A stretch of 64,000 nt of DNA from Nocardioides sp. (GCF_025965415.1 NZ_JAOPWY010000138.1:1-64000), one strand, 5' to 3'. Shown: positions 9,529 to 22,856, counted from the stretch's first letter. Translations and numbers: made by a program. The notes: a model not told the origin generated them from the letters alone.

Positions 9529-10503
9529 ATGTCTGCCCCGTCCCGCCCTGGCCTGCCCGTCGTCGCCGAGATCGTCCGCTCCGGATTCGTCGAGGGCCAC
9601 CACTACGGCTCGATCGTGGCGCTGGCCGCGGACGGCTCGGTCGACTGGTCGGTCGGTGAGGTCGTCGCCCCGGTGCTGCCGCGCTCGAGCAACAAGCCGA
9701 TCCAGGCGCTGGCGATGGTCGAGCTCGGCCTCGACCTCCCGCCGGACCTGCTGGCGCTGGCGTGCGCGTCCCACTCCGGGGAGCCGTTCCACGTCGAGGG
9801 CGTACGCCGCACCCTGGCGTCGGCGGGGCTGGACGAGTCGGCCCTGCAGACGCCGCCGGACTACCCGCTCGACGACGCGGCCCGCGAGGCGGTGATCCGC
9901 GAGGGGGGCGCGAAGTCCTCGATCCTGATGAACTGCTCGGGCAAGCACGCGGCCATGCTGGCGACCTGCGTCGCCCGGAGCTGGGACACCGACTCCTACC
10001 TCGAGGCCCAGCACCCGCTGCAGGTCGCCATCCTCGAGACCTTCGCCCGACTCACGGGCGAGCCGGTGACGACCGTCGCGATCGACGGTTGCGGAGCGCC
10101 GCTGCTGTCCACCTCGCTGACCGGGCTGGCCCGGGCGTTCTCCTCTCTGGCCACCGCCACCGACGGACCCGAGCAGCGGGTCGCCGAGGCGATCCGCCGG
10201 CACCCCGAGCACGTCAGCGGCACGACCAGGGACGAGCTCACGCTGCACCGGGCGATCCCGGGCCTGATCGGCAAGGCCGGCGCGGAGTCCTGCTACGCCG
10301 TGGCACTCCCCGACGGCCGTGCCTGGGCGCTCAAGACCGACGACGGTGCGCCCCGCGTCCGTCCCGTCCTGATGGCCGAGGCCCTGCGGCGCTCCGGCGT
10401 GCTGACCGAGGCCGGCGTCGATGCGGAGGCGGTCGAGCGCACGGGCCGACTCGAGCTGCTCGGTGGCGGCACGCCGGTCGGAGAGATCCGTGCTGCCTTC
10501 TAG
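9529..10503 (+). CDS. Asparaginase (L-asparaginase II family)
   Basis: VVAEIVRSGFVEGHHYGSIVAL, MNCSGKHAAMLATCV, IDGCGAPLLSTSLTGLARAF. Confidence 0.92.
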   Translation: MSAPSRPGLPVVAEIVRSGFVEGHHYGSIVALAADGSVDWSVGEVVAPVLPRSSNKPIQALAMVELGLDLPPDLLALACASHSGEPFHVEGVRRTLASAGLDESALQTPPDYPLDDAAREAVIREGGAKSSILMNCSGKHAAMLATCVARSWDTDSYLEAQHPLQVAILETFARLTGEPVTTVAIDGCGAPLLSTSLTGLARAFSSLATATDGPEQRVAEAIRRHPEHVSGTTRDELTLHRAIPGLIGKAGAESCYAVALPDGRAWALKTDDGAPRVRPVLMAEALRRSGVLTEAGVDAEAVERTGRLELLGGGTPVGEIRAAF

Positions 10504-10569
10504 CTAGCACCTACAACAGGCGTAAAATCGGTGGTTGTGAAGCCTGTCACGTGCCGAGCGTTTGCGTTT

Positions 10570-10587
10570 TGCTAACTCGTGTTAGCA
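10570..10587. promoter_or_regulatory. Candidate operator: inverted repeat TGCTAAC-TCGT-GTTAGCA
   Basis: 7-bp perfect arms, 4-bp spacer, ending 10 bp upstream of the XRE regulator ATG at 10598. Confidence 0.55.
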
Positions 10588-10597
10588 CAATGGAGAC

Positions 10598-11005
10598 ATG
10601 GCCAAGGACAAGAGCACCAAGGCGAGCAAGGCAGTCGCCGGTTCCCTGGGCTCCTTGGGCTCCCTGGGTGACTACCTCAAGGAGCAGCGTCTCGCCGCCC
10701 AGCTCTCGCTGCGCCAGTTGGCCGACCAGGTCGGTGTCAGCAACCCCTACCTGAGCCAGATCGAGCGCGGCCTGCGCAAGCCCTCCGCCGAGGTGCTCCA
10801 GCAGCTCGCGCGGGCGCTGCGGGTCTCCGCAGAGCAGCTCTACGTCCGCGCCGGCATCGTCCACCCGGACTCCGGACAGGTCGGCTCCGTCGAGCTGGCC
10901 GTCCTCGCCGACGCGGGACTCACCGAGCGGCAGAAGCAGTCGCTGCTGGACGTCTACGCCTCGTTCCTCGCGCTCAACGAGCGCGACACCCCGACCCAGA
11001 CCTGA
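10598..11005 (+). CDS. XRE-family HTH regulator (Rv0474-like by synteny)
   Basis: LKEQRLAAQLSLRQLADQVGVSNPYLSQIERGLRKPSAEVLQQLARALRVSAEQLY. Confidence 0.92.
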   Translation: MAKDKSTKASKAVAGSLGSLGSLGDYLKEQRLAAQLSLRQLADQVGVSNPYLSQIERGLRKPSAEVLQQLARALRVSAEQLYVRAGIVHPDSGQVGSVELAVLADAGLTERQKQSLLDVYASFLALNERDTPTQT

Positions 11006-11033
11006 CAGCACACCCCACCAGAAGGAGCACGAC

Positions 11034-11768
11034 ATGGCCACCGCCAAGTTCGACATCAAGACCGAAGCCCTCAAGCCCGTCCTCGCCGGTGTCGGCGTGA
11101 CCGACCTCGCGGTCGAGGTCGTCCGCGACGCCGTGGCCGACGTGCAGAAGCGCGTCGCCGCCGCCCAGAAGCGCGTCGCCGCCGCCCAGAAGCGCGCCAC
11201 CCGCACCGCCGCCGACCCGAAGGCCGTCGTGAACGCCCGCGTCGACGCCCTCGCCAAGGACGCCCAGGCCCGTCGCGCCGCCGTCGAGGCTCGCGTCGCC
11301 GAGCTGCAGGCCGAGGCCAAGGCCTACCCCGCCAAGGTCTCCACGCTGGTCGACGAGAACGTCGCCGCCGCCAACGCCGCCTACACCGAGCTGGTCAAGC
11401 GCGGCGAGTCCCTCGTGGGCCGCATCCGCCGCCAGGAGTCGACCACCGCCACGGTGAAGTCCGCCAGGACCACGGTCGCCAAGGCCAAGACCACCGCGAC
11501 CCAGGCCAAGAAGGCTGCCGACGCCAACGTCGCTGCCGCCGACAAGACCGCCGCCACCAAGGTCGCCCCGAAGCCGAAGCCGACCGCCAAGAAGGCCACG
11601 CAGATGGCTGCCGGCAAGAAGGCCGCCGCCACCACCGCCCGCAAGACCGCGGCCAAGAAGTCGGCCACCGCCCAGAGCAGCGCCAAGGCCACCGCGACCG
11701 CCGCCACCAAGACCGCGACCACCGCGGTCAAGGCCGCCGCCGACGCCGCCGAGAAGGTCGGCGACTGA
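11034..11768 (+). CDS. Heparin-binding hemagglutinin-like / Lys-Ala-rich C-terminal protein
   Basis: Coiled N-terminal region and long Lys/Ala/Thr tail (AKKAADANVAAADKTAATKVAPKPKPTAKKATQ); directly downstream of XRE gene. Confidence 0.8.
   Translation: MATAKFDIKTEALKPVLAGVGVTDLAVEVVRDAVADVQKRVAAAQKRVAAAQKRATRTAADPKAVVNARVDALAKDAQARRAAVEARVAELQAEAKAYPAKVSTLVDENVAAANAAYTELVKRGESLVGRIRRQESTTATVKSARTTVAKAKTTATQAKKAADANVAAADKTAATKVAPKPKPTAKKATQMAAGKKAAATTARKTAAKKSATAQSSAKATATAATKTATTAVKAAADAAEKVGD
11145..11195 (+). repeat. Tandem 21-bp repeat cagaagcgcgtcgccgccgcc (two full copies plus partial)
   Basis: Encodes QKRVAAAQKRVAAAQKR in the HbhA-like protein. Confidence 0.9.
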
Positions 11769-11818
11769 AGAGCCGACGCACCGGACGCGGAGCAGCTGAC
11801 CCTGTTCTGAGCTGGACC

Positions 11819-11849
11819 AGGACCCCCGTCCCCTCCGGACGGGGGTCCT
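11819..11849. terminator. Strong hairpin, candidate intrinsic terminator
   Basis: AGGACCCCCGTCC / GGACGGGGGTCCT 13-bp perfect stem, 5-nt loop, downstream of the HbhA-like gene; no long U-tract. Confidence 0.7.
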
Positions 11850-11877
11850 GTTCGTCTGCGTCCCTTACTCTGGAGCA

Positions 11878-12168
11878 GTGAACATGTACGCGCTGCAGGG
11901 CAATCTCATGCTCGTCGTGCTCGTGGTGCTGCTCGCGATCAAGGGATTCGCGTTCGTCAACGCGATGACCTACTCGTCCGAGGCCTACGACGCCGCGGGC
12001 AAGCTCACCAAGCCGGCCTGGTGCGCGATCACCGGTCTGGGCTTCGCGGCCCAGCTGATCCTCATCGGCTCGCCGCTGGGGCTCATCAACCTGGTCGCCA
12101 CCATCGCCTCGCTCGTCTACCTCGCCGACGTACGACCCGCGCTGGCCGAGGTGACCTCGCGCCGCTAG
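11878..12168 (+). CDS. DUF2516-family small membrane protein
   Basis: MNMYALQGNLMLVVLVVLLAIKGFAFVNAMTYSSEAYDAAGKLTKPAWCAITGLGFAAQLIL; two TM segments. Confidence 0.75.
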   Translation: MNMYALQGNLMLVVLVVLLAIKGFAFVNAMTYSSEAYDAAGKLTKPAWCAITGLGFAAQLILIGSPLGLINLVATIASLVYLADVRPALAEVTSRR

Positions 12169-13564
12169 GCCAGGTAGCGCTCGAGCGCGACCAGCGCGTC
12201 CTCGGGCTCGAAGCCCGTGGCCCGGATCTTGTCCAGCGACATCGCGGAGCCGAGCGGTCGCGGCGCGAACGGGTTGCCCTTTTCCAGCACCCCTTCGGCG
12301 TACGCCGTCGTGCTGGTGCCGGAGACGTCGTCGGCGCTGCGACCCGAGCGCTCGAAGACCGCCTGCGCGATCTCGCGCCACGACATCGCCGGGCCGGCGT
12401 TGGTGACGTTGTAGGTGCCGAACGCGGCTCCCGAGTCGAGCAGGTGGCGGGTCGCACGCACCAGCTCCTCGGTGAAGGTCAGCCGACCGACCTGGTCGTC
12501 GACCACGCTCGGGGACACGCCCTTCTCCGCCAGTGACTGCATGGTGCGGACGAAGTTCTTGCCCTCGCCGATCACCCAGGACGTGCGCAGCAGGTAGTGG
12601 CGCGGGGCGAGGCCGACGGCGACGTCGCCCGCGGCCTTGGACTGGGCGTAGACACCCAGCGGCGACAGGGGCTCGTCCTCGGTGTGGCCGGGATCGAGCG
12701 GTGCGGTGCCGTCGAAGACGTAGTCCGAGGAGTAGTGCACGAGCGTGAAGCCGTGCTCGCGGGCGAGGCCCGCGAGGATCGCGGGCCCGGTCGCGTTCGT
12801 GGACCAGGCGGCGACCCGGCCCTCGGCGGTCTCCGCGGCGTCGACCGCGGTGTAGGCGGCCGCGTTGAGCACGACGGCGTACTCCTGCCACGGGAAGCCC
12901 GCGACGGCGTCAGCGTCGGACACGTCGAGCTCCGCGCGGGTGCGGGTGTCGGCCTCGGGGAACGCGGCCGCGAACGCCCGGCCGAGCTGGCCGCCGGCGC
13001 CGAGCACGAGGGTCTTCTTGGGCTTCATCGGCACGACGTGGCCCAGGCGCGGGGTGGCGAGGTCCTTCTCGGAGATCTCGGCCTCGTCGAGCGGGATCGG
13101 CCACGGGATGGCCGACGTCTCGTCGCGCAGGTTGAGCGCGGGGTAGGTCACGCCGGGGCGCCAGTGGTCGTTGACGAGGTAGGTGTAGGCGGTGCCGTCC
13201 TCGAGCGCCTGGTAGGAGTTGCCGACGCCCCGCGGGACGAAGACGGCGATGGACGGGTCGACCTCGATGTGGAAGGTCGCGCCGAAGCTCTCGCCCTCGC
13301 GCATGTCGACCCAGGCCCCGAAGATCCGACCGGTGGCGACCGAGATGAACTTGTCCCACGGCTCGGTGTGGATCCCGCGGGTCGCGCCGCGCGAGGCGTT
13401 GAAGGAGATGTTGTTCTGCACGGGGCCGAAGTCGGGCAGCCCGAGGGCGACCATCTTCTCGCGCTGCCAGTTCTCCTTGAACCAGCCGCGCGCGTCGCCG
13501 TGCACCGGCATCCGGACGACGAGCAGCCCGGGGATCGAGGTGGTCTCGACGCTCAGGTCGGCCA

Positions 13565-13565
<1 letters not shown>
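12165..13565 (-). CDS. Bifunctional dTDP-4-dehydrorhamnose 3,5-epimerase / dTDP-4-dehydrorhamnose reductase (RmlC-RmlD fusion)
   Basis: N-term RmlC (DARGWFKENWQREKMVALGLPDFGPVQNNISFN); C-term RmlD (VLGAGGQLGRAFAAAFPEADTRTRAELDVSD, YSSDYVFDG). Confidence 0.93.
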
Positions 13566-16478
<2,913 letters not shown>

Positions 16479-16544
16479 GGGCCCATGGTGTCAAACCGGG
16501 CCGAACTGCGTGGTGCAAATCCCCGGGCCCCTAGGGTGGCCCCC

Positions 16545-17411
16545 ATGCGCGGAATCATCCTGGCCGGTGGCACCGGCTCCCGGCTGCACCCGATCACCCA
16601 GGGCATCAGCAAGCAGCTGGTCCCGGTCTACGACAAGCCGATGATCTACTACCCGCTGTCCACGTTGATGCTCGCCGGCATCCGGGACGTCCTGATCATC
16701 ACCACGCCCCACGAGGCCGAGGGCTTCCACCGGCTGCTCGGTGACGGCTCGCAGTTCGGCATCGACCTGACCTTCGCCGTGCAGCCCAGCCCCGACGGGC
16801 TCGCGCAGGCGTTCCTCATCGGCGCCGACCACATCGGCGGCGAGCGCTCGGCGCTGGTGCTGGGCGACAACATCTTCTACGGCTCCGGCCTCGGCTCGCA
16901 GCTGCTGCGCTTCTCCGAGCTCGACGGTGCCGCGGTGTTCGGCTACCACGTCGCCGATCCGCGGGCCTACGGCGTCGTGGAGTTCGACGACCAGGGCCGT
17001 GCGCTGTCGCTGGAGGAGAAGCCCGAGCACCCCAAGAGCGACTTCGCGGTGCCGGGCCTCTACTTCTACGACAACGACGTGGTCCAGTACGCCGCCGAGC
17101 TGAAGCCGTCGGCGCGCGGCGAGCTCGAGATCACCGACCTCAACCGCCGCTACCTCGAGGAGGGGCGCCTCCACGTCGAGGTGCTGCCCCGCGGGACCGC
17201 CTGGCTCGACACCGGCACCTTCGACTCGCTCAACGACGCCTCCAACTTCGTCCGCACCATCGAGGGCCGGCAGGGCTTCAAGGTGGGCGCGCCGGAGGAG
17301 GTCGCGTGGCGGATGGGGTGGATGACCGACGACGAGCTCGTCGCGCGGGCCGAGCCGCTGCTCAAGAGCGGGTACGGCGAGTACCTGCTGGGGCTGCTGC
17401 AGCACGGCTGA
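16545..17411 (+). CDS. rmlA: Glucose-1-phosphate thymidylyltransferase
   Basis: [46 protein letters not shown]. Confidence 0.96.
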   Translation: MRGIILAGGTGSRLHPITQGISKQLVPVYDKPMIYYPLSTLMLAGIRDVLIITTPHEAEGFHRLLGDGSQFGIDLTFAVQPSPDGLAQAFLIGADHIGGERSALVLGDNIFYGSGLGSQLLRFSELDGAAVFGYHVADPRAYGVVEFDDQGRALSLEEKPEHPKSDFAVPGLYFYDNDVVQYAAELKPSARGELEITDLNRRYLEEGRLHVEVLPRGTAWLDTGTFDSLNDASNFVRTIEGRQGFKVGAPEEVAWRMGWMTDDELVARAEPLLKSGYGEYLLGLLQHG

Positions 17412-18347
17412 TCAGCCGAGGTCGGCGGCCACCATGCGCGCGACGATCTCCTCGAAGGTCACGGTGGGCGCCCAGCCGAGCAGCTCGCGGGCCCGGGAGG
17501 CGTCGCCGACGAGCTCGGTCGGGTCAGCGGGGCGGAAGAACGCCGCGTCCTGCCGGACCAGCGGCTCCCAGTCGGTCACGCCGGCGGCCGCGAACGCCGC
17601 GGCCACGAACTCGCGCACGGAGTGCGCGCGCCCGGTCGCGATGACGTAGTCGGCGGGCTCGTCGGCCCGCGCCGCGCGGACCATCGCGTCGACGTAGTCG
17701 GGGGCCCAGCCCCAGTCGCGGCGCGCATCGAGGTTGCCCAGGACGAGCTCGTCGGCGCGGCCCTCGGCGATCGCGGCGACGGTGGAGGTGATCTTGCGGG
17801 TCACGAACCGCTCGTGGCGCCGCGGCGACTCGTGGTTGTAGAGGATCACGCTCGAGACGTGGACGTCGCGGTGCCGGAAGACGCCCGCGGACAGGTGTGC
17901 GAAGGCCTTCGCGGCGCCGTACGGGTTCACCGGGCGGATGGCCGTGCCCTCCGTCTGGGGCGACTCGGCCGGCTCGCCGAAGATCTCGGCGCTGGAGGCC
18001 TGCACGAAGCGGACGTCGCCGACGAGCCGGGCCGACTCCATCAGGGCGACCGCGGCCTGACCGTTGACGTGGGCCGTGCGGTCCGGCTCCTCCCACGACT
18101 GGGCGACCGAGCTGATCGCGGCGAGGTTGTAGATCTCCTGCGGCGCGATCTCGTGGACCAGCCTGCGGGTCGTCCCGAGGTCGCCGAGGTCGCCGGTGTG
18201 GAGCACCACCTCGTCGGGGCAGTACGACGGCTGTCCGTCGGCGGAGAACGCGAGGGCGTGCACCTCCATGCCGTCCGCCACGAGGCGTTCGGCGAGATAG
18301 GTGCCGTCCTGCCCGCCGATGCCCGTGATGAAGGCGCGAGCCGTCAC
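17412..18347 (-). CDS. GDP-mannose 4,6-dehydratase-like NAD-dependent epimerase/dehydratase (second copy)
   Basis: [57 protein letters not shown] start overlaps gmd stop by 4 bp. Confidence 0.85.
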   Translation of the reverse strand: MTARAFITGIGGQDGTYLAERLVADGMEVHALAFSADGQPSYCPDEVVLHTGDLGDLGTTRRLVHEIAPQEIYNLAAISSVAQSWEEPDRTAHVNGQAAVALMESARLVGDVRFVQASSAEIFGEPAESPQTEGTAIRPVNPYGAAKAFAHLSAGVFRHRDVHVSSVILYNHESPRRHERFVTRKITSTVAAIAEGRADELVLGNLDARRDWGWAPDYVDAMVRAARADEPADYVIATGRAHSVREFVAAAFAAAGVTDWEPLVRQDAAFFRPADPTELVGDASRARELLGWAPTVTFEEIVARMVAADLG

Positions 18348-19324
18348 CAGCCCGCCTTGACCGCCGCGATGTCGCTGTCGACCATCATCGCCACGAGCTC
18401 GGGGAACGAGACCGTCGGCGTCCAGCCCAGCTTGTCCTTGGCCTTCGTCGCGTCGCCGATGAGCAGCTCGACCTCGGCCGGGCGCATGAAGCGCGGGTCC
18501 TGGGTGACGTGCTTGGTCCAGTCGTCGATGCCGACGTGGGTGAACGCGAGGTCGAGGAAGTCGCGGATCGAGTGCGTCTCGCCGGTGGCGATGACGTAGT
18601 CGTCGGCCTCGTCCTGCTGGAGCATCCGCCACATCGCCTCGACGTAGTCGCCGGCGTAGCCCCAGTCACGCTGAGCGTCGAGGTTGCCGAGCGCCATCGA
18701 GTCCTGCTGACCGAGGTGGATCCGGGCGACCGCCTGGCTGATCTTGCGGGTGACGAACTCGGGCCCGCGGCGCGGCGACTCATGGTTGAAGAGGATGCCC
18801 GAGGAGGCGTGCATGCCGTAGGACTCGCGGTAGTTGATGGTCATGTAGTGGCCGTAGACCTTGCTCACGCCGTAGGGCGAGCGGGGCCACAGCAGGGTGC
18901 TCTCCGACTGGGGCACCTGCTGCACCTTGCCGAACATCTCCGAGCTCGACGCCTGGTAGAAGCGGATGCGGTCGGCGGCGTCGCCGGCGTGGAGGCGTAC
19001 GGCCTCGAGGATGTTGAGCACGCCCATGCCGGTCACGTCGCTGGTGACGAAGGCGTTCTCCCAGGAGTAGGCGACGAACGAGATGGCGCCGAGGTTGTAG
19101 ACCTCGTCGGGCTCGGAGTCGCGCAGCGCACGCATCAGGCTGGACAGGTCGGTGAGGTCACCGTTGTGCAGGGTGACGTCGGGGACGACCTTCTGGACGA
19201 GCTCGCGGCGGGGGTTGTTCTGGCCGCGGATCAGGCCGTGGACGTCGTACCCCTTCTCGAGCAGCAGCTCGGCGAGGTAGAGGCCGTCCTGGCCGGTGAT
19301 TCCGGTGATGAGAGCACTGGGCAT
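18344..19324 (-). CDS. gmd: GDP-mannose 4,6-dehydratase
   Basis: [65 protein letters not shown]. Confidence 0.94.
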   Translation of the reverse strand: MPSALITGITGQDGLYLAELLLEKGYDVHGLIRGQNNPRRELVQKVVPDVTLHNGDLTDLSSLMRALRDSEPDEVYNLGAISFVAYSWENAFVTSDVTGMGVLNILEAVRLHAGDAADRIRFYQASSSEMFGKVQQVPQSESTLLWPRSPYGVSKVYGHYMTINYRESYGMHASSGILFNHESPRRGPEFVTRKISQAVARIHLGQQDSMALGNLDAQRDWGYAGDYVEAMWRMLQQDEADDYVIATGETHSIRDFLDLAFTHVGIDDWTKHVTQDPRFMRPAEVELLIGDATKAKDKLGWTPTVSFPELVAMMVDSDIAAVKAGW

Positions 19325-19366
19325 GGCCGCATTCTGTCAGGAGGCCCGGTCGTTAGGGTGAGGCGC

Positions 19367-20380
19367 ATGAAGATCCTCGTCAGCGGCGGTGCCGGCTACA
19401 TCGGCTCGCACACCGTCATCCAGCTCGTCGCGGCCGGCCACGACGTGGTCATCGTCGACAACTTCAGCAACGCCCACCCGACGGTGCTGGGCCGGATGGA
19501 GTCGCTGACCGGCACCAGCCTGCCGACGCACTCCTTCGACCTCTGCGACTACGACAAGACCGAGCACCTGTTCGCGTCCGAGGACTTCGACGCCGTCATC
19601 CACTTCGCCGGCTACAAGGCCGTCGGCGAGAGCGTCGAGAAGCCGCTCGACTACTACGAGAACAACCTGGGCTCCACGTTCTCCCTGGTCCGCGCGATGC
19701 AGAAGCACGACGTCGACAAGCTCGTCTTCTCCTCCAGCGCCACGGTCTACGGCACCGACCAGGCGGGGGCGACCGAGGACCGGCGCACCTTCGCCACCAA
19801 CCCCTACGGCTGGACCAAGGTGATGCAGGAGCAGATCCTGCGCGACGTCGCCGCCGCGGCGCCGCAGATGCGCTTCGCCCTGCTGCGCTACTTCAACCCG
19901 GTCGGTGCGCACGAGTCCGGCACCATCGGCGAGGACCCCTCCGGCACCCCCAACAACCTGATGCCCTTCCTCGCCCAGGTCGCGGTCGGCAAGCGCGAGA
20001 AGCTCGCCGTCTTCGGTGACGACTACGACACCGTCGACGGCACCGGGGTGCGCGACTACATCCACGTGGAGGACCTCGCCGCCGGCCACGTGGCCGCCCT
20101 TGAGGCCCTCACCACGACCACCGAGGGCGTCAACATCTGGAACCTCGGCTCGGGTCGCGGCACCAGCGTCCTCGAGCTCCTGCACGCCTTCGAGCGTGCG
20201 GTCGGGCGCGAGATCCCCTACGAGGTGGTGGCCCGCCGCCCCGGCGACGTGGCGTCGTCGTACGCCGACCCGGCCAAGGCCAACGCCGAGCTGGGCTGGA
20301 GCACCCAGAAGTCCGTCGACGACATGTGCGCCGACACGTGGCGCTGGCAGTCGCAGAACCCGCAGGGGTACGCCGGGTGA
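19367..20380 (+). CDS. galE: UDP-glucose 4-epimerase
   Basis: MKILVSGGAGYIGSHTVIQLVAAGHDVVIVDNFSNAHP; SSSATVYG; RYFNPVGAHESG. Confidence 0.95.
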   Translation: MKILVSGGAGYIGSHTVIQLVAAGHDVVIVDNFSNAHPTVLGRMESLTGTSLPTHSFDLCDYDKTEHLFASEDFDAVIHFAGYKAVGESVEKPLDYYENNLGSTFSLVRAMQKHDVDKLVFSSSATVYGTDQAGATEDRRTFATNPYGWTKVMQEQILRDVAAAAPQMRFALLRYFNPVGAHESGTIGEDPSGTPNNLMPFLAQVAVGKREKLAVFGDDYDTVDGTGVRDYIHVEDLAAGHVAALEALTTTTEGVNIWNLGSGRGTSVLELLHAFERAVGREIPYEVVARRPGDVASSYADPAKANAELGWSTQKSVDDMCADTWRWQSQNPQGYAG

Positions 20381-21216
20381 TCCTGCACGGTCTCCTCGTC
20401 TCGGCCCTGCTCTGCGCGGGCCTGGGTCTCGACACGCTCGGTGCGCTCGCGGCCCACCCGGCGGCGACGCGGGTCGCGCCGCTGGTTGAGCAGGGCGAGG
20501 GACGAGGCCGTGTCGAGACCGAGGCACCCCTGGCCGGGCGCACGATCGTCATCGATCCCGGCCACCAGCTCGGCAACCACAACTTCCCGGCGCAGATCAA
20601 CGCGCCGGTGCCGGCGGGCGGCTTCACCAAGCCGTGCAACACCACGGGGACCGCGACCAACGGCGGCTACCCGGAGGCGACCTTCGCGTGGCAGGTCTCG
20701 CGCCGGGTCGCCGCGCGGCTCCGCGAGCTCGGCGCGACCGTGAGCCTCACCCGGCACAGCAACCGCGAGGACCGCTGGGGCCCGTGTGTCGACGTGCGCG
20801 GGCGCGCGGGCAACCCGTCGACCGGCTCAGGACGGCGCGCCGCCGGCGCCGACCTCAAGCTCTCCATCCATGCCGACGGGTCGTACGCCGCGGGGGCGCG
20901 CGGCTTCCACGTGATTGCCCCGGCCGACCGGGCGCCGTGGACCGACGACATCGCGAGGTCCTCCATGCGGCTGGCGACGGCGGTCAGGGCCGGGCTGCAG
21001 GCGAAGCGCTTCGTCACCGCCAACTACATCGCAGGAGGCGACGGCCTCGACGTCCGCTCCGACCTCGGCACCCTCAACCTCTCCGACGTCCCGACCGTCA
21101 TGGTCGAGCTGGGCAACATGCGCAGCGCGGCCGAGGCGCGCGTGATGACCTCGCCCGCGGGGCGGGCGCGCTACGCCCGGGGGCTGGTCTCGGGCGTGCG
21201 GGCGTTCCTGCGCTGA
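20377..21216 (+). CDS. N-acetylmuramoyl-L-alanine amidase (Amidase_3 type)
   Basis: TIVIDPGHQLGNHN, SLTRHSNRED, KLSIHADGSYAAGARGFHVI, VMVELGNMRSAAEARVM; GTG start overlaps galE stop. Confidence 0.9.
   Translation: MILHGLLVSALLCAGLGLDTLGALAAHPAATRVAPLVEQGEGRGRVETEAPLAGRTIVIDPGHQLGNHNFPAQINAPVPAGGFTKPCNTTGTATNGGYPEATFAWQVSRRVAARLRELGATVSLTRHSNREDRWGPCVDVRGRAGNPSTGSGRRAAGADLKLSIHADGSYAAGARGFHVIAPADRAPWTDDIARSSMRLATAVRAGLQAKRFVTANYIAGGDGLDVRSDLGTLNLSDVPTVMVELGNMRSAAEARVMTSPAGRARYARGLVSGVRAFLR
20483..20520. repeat. REP-like sequence TGGTTGAGCAGGGCGAGGGACGAGGCCGTGTCGAGACC inside the amidase N-terminus
   Basis: Resembles GGTTGAGC...GTCGAGACC interspersed repeats that I recall from actinobacterial intergenic regions; copy number not verifiable here. 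Confidence 0.5.
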
Positions 21217-21228
21217 GGCACGGCCCGC

Positions 21229-22131
21229 TCAGCGGACCTCGAGCTCCGCGAGCCCGCGCAGCACGACGCGGAGGTGGGCGACCTCGTGGGTGCGCACCAG
21301 GTGCGTGCCGCCGAGCGCGGCGATGACGGCGTAGAAGCCCTCGGCCTTGCGGAACTCGTCGCCGAACAGCTCGTAGGTGTGCGGCACGGCGTTGCAGATC
21401 GGGACCCCGAGTGGCCGCAGCCGGAAGCCCTGCGCCAGCACGCGCGACTGGTGGCGCGCGCGTGTGGGCGGGTCGACGAGGTTGCCGTAGTAGAAGCCCA
21501 TGCCCGGGTCGATGACGACCTTGTCGACGCCGAGCGACCGGGCGTGCGCGATCCTCGGCGCGAAGTGGTCGAGCAGCACCGGGATCGGGTCGGCATCTGG
21601 GGGCACGTCGGCGATGTCGCGGACGTTGGCGGTCTCGCCGAAGCACATCACCACGGCGGCGTCGTACTCCGCGGCGAGCCGGAGCATCTCGTCCTCGTGC
21701 TCGCGGCCGGTCATGTTGAGGATCCGGGCACCGGCGTCGAGGGACGCGCGGACGACGGCGGGCTCGTAGGTCTCGACGGAGACGATCGCCTCGGCAGCGA
21801 GCCCCTTGACGGCCGGGACGAGCGTCGCGATCTGATCGTCGGCGGAGACCCGGGCCGCCCTCGCGTTGCTCGACTCGGCACCGAGGTCGATGATCGCGGC
21901 GCCCTGGGCGGCCTGGATCCGACCCATCCGGACGGCGTCGGCGGGGCTGGTCGCCACGCTCTCGCGGTAGGTCGAGTCGCGCGAGAGGTTGATGCAGCCC
22001 ATGAGGGTCGCCGGTCCGTCGCCGATGGACACGGGGCCGAGCGGACCATCCAGCACGACGGGGGCGACGGGGCTGCTCCACGCGTCGCCGTGGGCGTCCT
22101 GCAGGGCCGCCAGATCCGCAAGGGTGATCAC
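21229..22131 (-). CDS. Dihydropteroate synthase-like protein
   Basis: TLMGCINLSRDSTYRES, AAIIDLGAESSNA, VIDPGMGFYYGN: pterin-binding TIM-barrel signatures. Confidence 0.8.
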   Translation of the reverse strand: MITLADLAALQDAHGDAWSSPVAPVVLDGPLGPVSIGDGPATLMGCINLSRDSTYRESVATSPADAVRMGRIQAAQGAAIIDLGAESSNARAARVSADDQIATLVPAVKGLAAEAIVSVETYEPAVVRASLDAGARILNMTGREHEDEMLRLAAEYDAAVVMCFGETANVRDIADVPPDADPIPVLLDHFAPRIAHARSLGVDKVVIDPGMGFYYGNLVDPPTRARHQSRVLAQGFRLRPLGVPICNAVPHTYELFGDEFRKAEGFYAVIAALGGTHLVRTHEVAHLRVVLRGLAELEVR

Positions 22132-22160
22132 GCCAGCCAGCGTAGGGGGGAGGATGAAGC

Positions 22161-22856
22161 GTGAGCGAACGACTCGAGCTGCGGCGCCTGGCCGACCTGT
22201 CCGACGACGAGCTGGCGCGGGCCTACGACCCGCAGGGCGAACCCTGGCTGCGGGTGAACTTCGTGAGCACCGCCGACGGTGCGGCGCAGGGCTCCGACGG
22301 GGTCAGCAAGAGCATCAACAACCCGGCCGACAAGCGGGTCTTCGACACCCTCCGCGAGCGGGCCGACTGCCTCGTGGTCGGGGCCGGGACGCTCCGCGCC
22401 GAGGGGTACGACGTCCCGCGGCTGCCGCTGGTGGTCGTGAGCCGTTCGGCACAGCTGCCGCCGACGCTGCGCGACGCACCGCGCGGCCGCGTCCTGATGG
22501 CGACGGCCGCCTCGGCCGACGGACTGGCCGAGGTGCGCGAGCAGCTCGGCGAGGAGAACGTGCTGGTGCTGGGTGAGGACGAGATCGACCTGGCGACCCT
22601 CAAGGGCGAGCTGGCGGACCGGGGCTGGGTCGACCAGCTGTGCGAGGGCGGACCGTCGCTCTTCGCCGACCTGCTCGCGGCCGGCGTCGTCGACGAGCTG
22701 TGCTGGACGATCGTGCCGCGCCTGACCGGCGGCAACGCCGTACGCATCGCCACCGGGGCCGAGGTCGACGTGCCGCTGCGCCCCGCCCTGCTGCTCGAGC
22801 AGGACGGGACGCTGCTGGGTCGCTGGCTCGTGGAGCCGGCTCAGGGGGCCGGGTAG
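22161..22856 (+). CDS. RibD C-terminal domain pyrimidine reductase-like protein
   Basis: NFVSTADGAAQGSDGVSKSINNPADKRVFDTLRERADCLVVGAGTLRAEGY; LCEGGPSLFADLLAAGVVDELCWTIVP. Confidence 0.87.
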   Translation: MSERLELRRLADLSDDELARAYDPQGEPWLRVNFVSTADGAAQGSDGVSKSINNPADKRVFDTLRERADCLVVGAGTLRAEGYDVPRLPLVVVSRSAQLPPTLRDAPRGRVLMATAASADGLAEVREQLGEENVLVLGEDEIDLATLKGELADRGWVDQLCEGGPSLFADLLAAGVVDELCWTIVPRLTGGNAVRIATGAEVDVPLRPALLLEQDGTLLGRWLVEPAQGAG

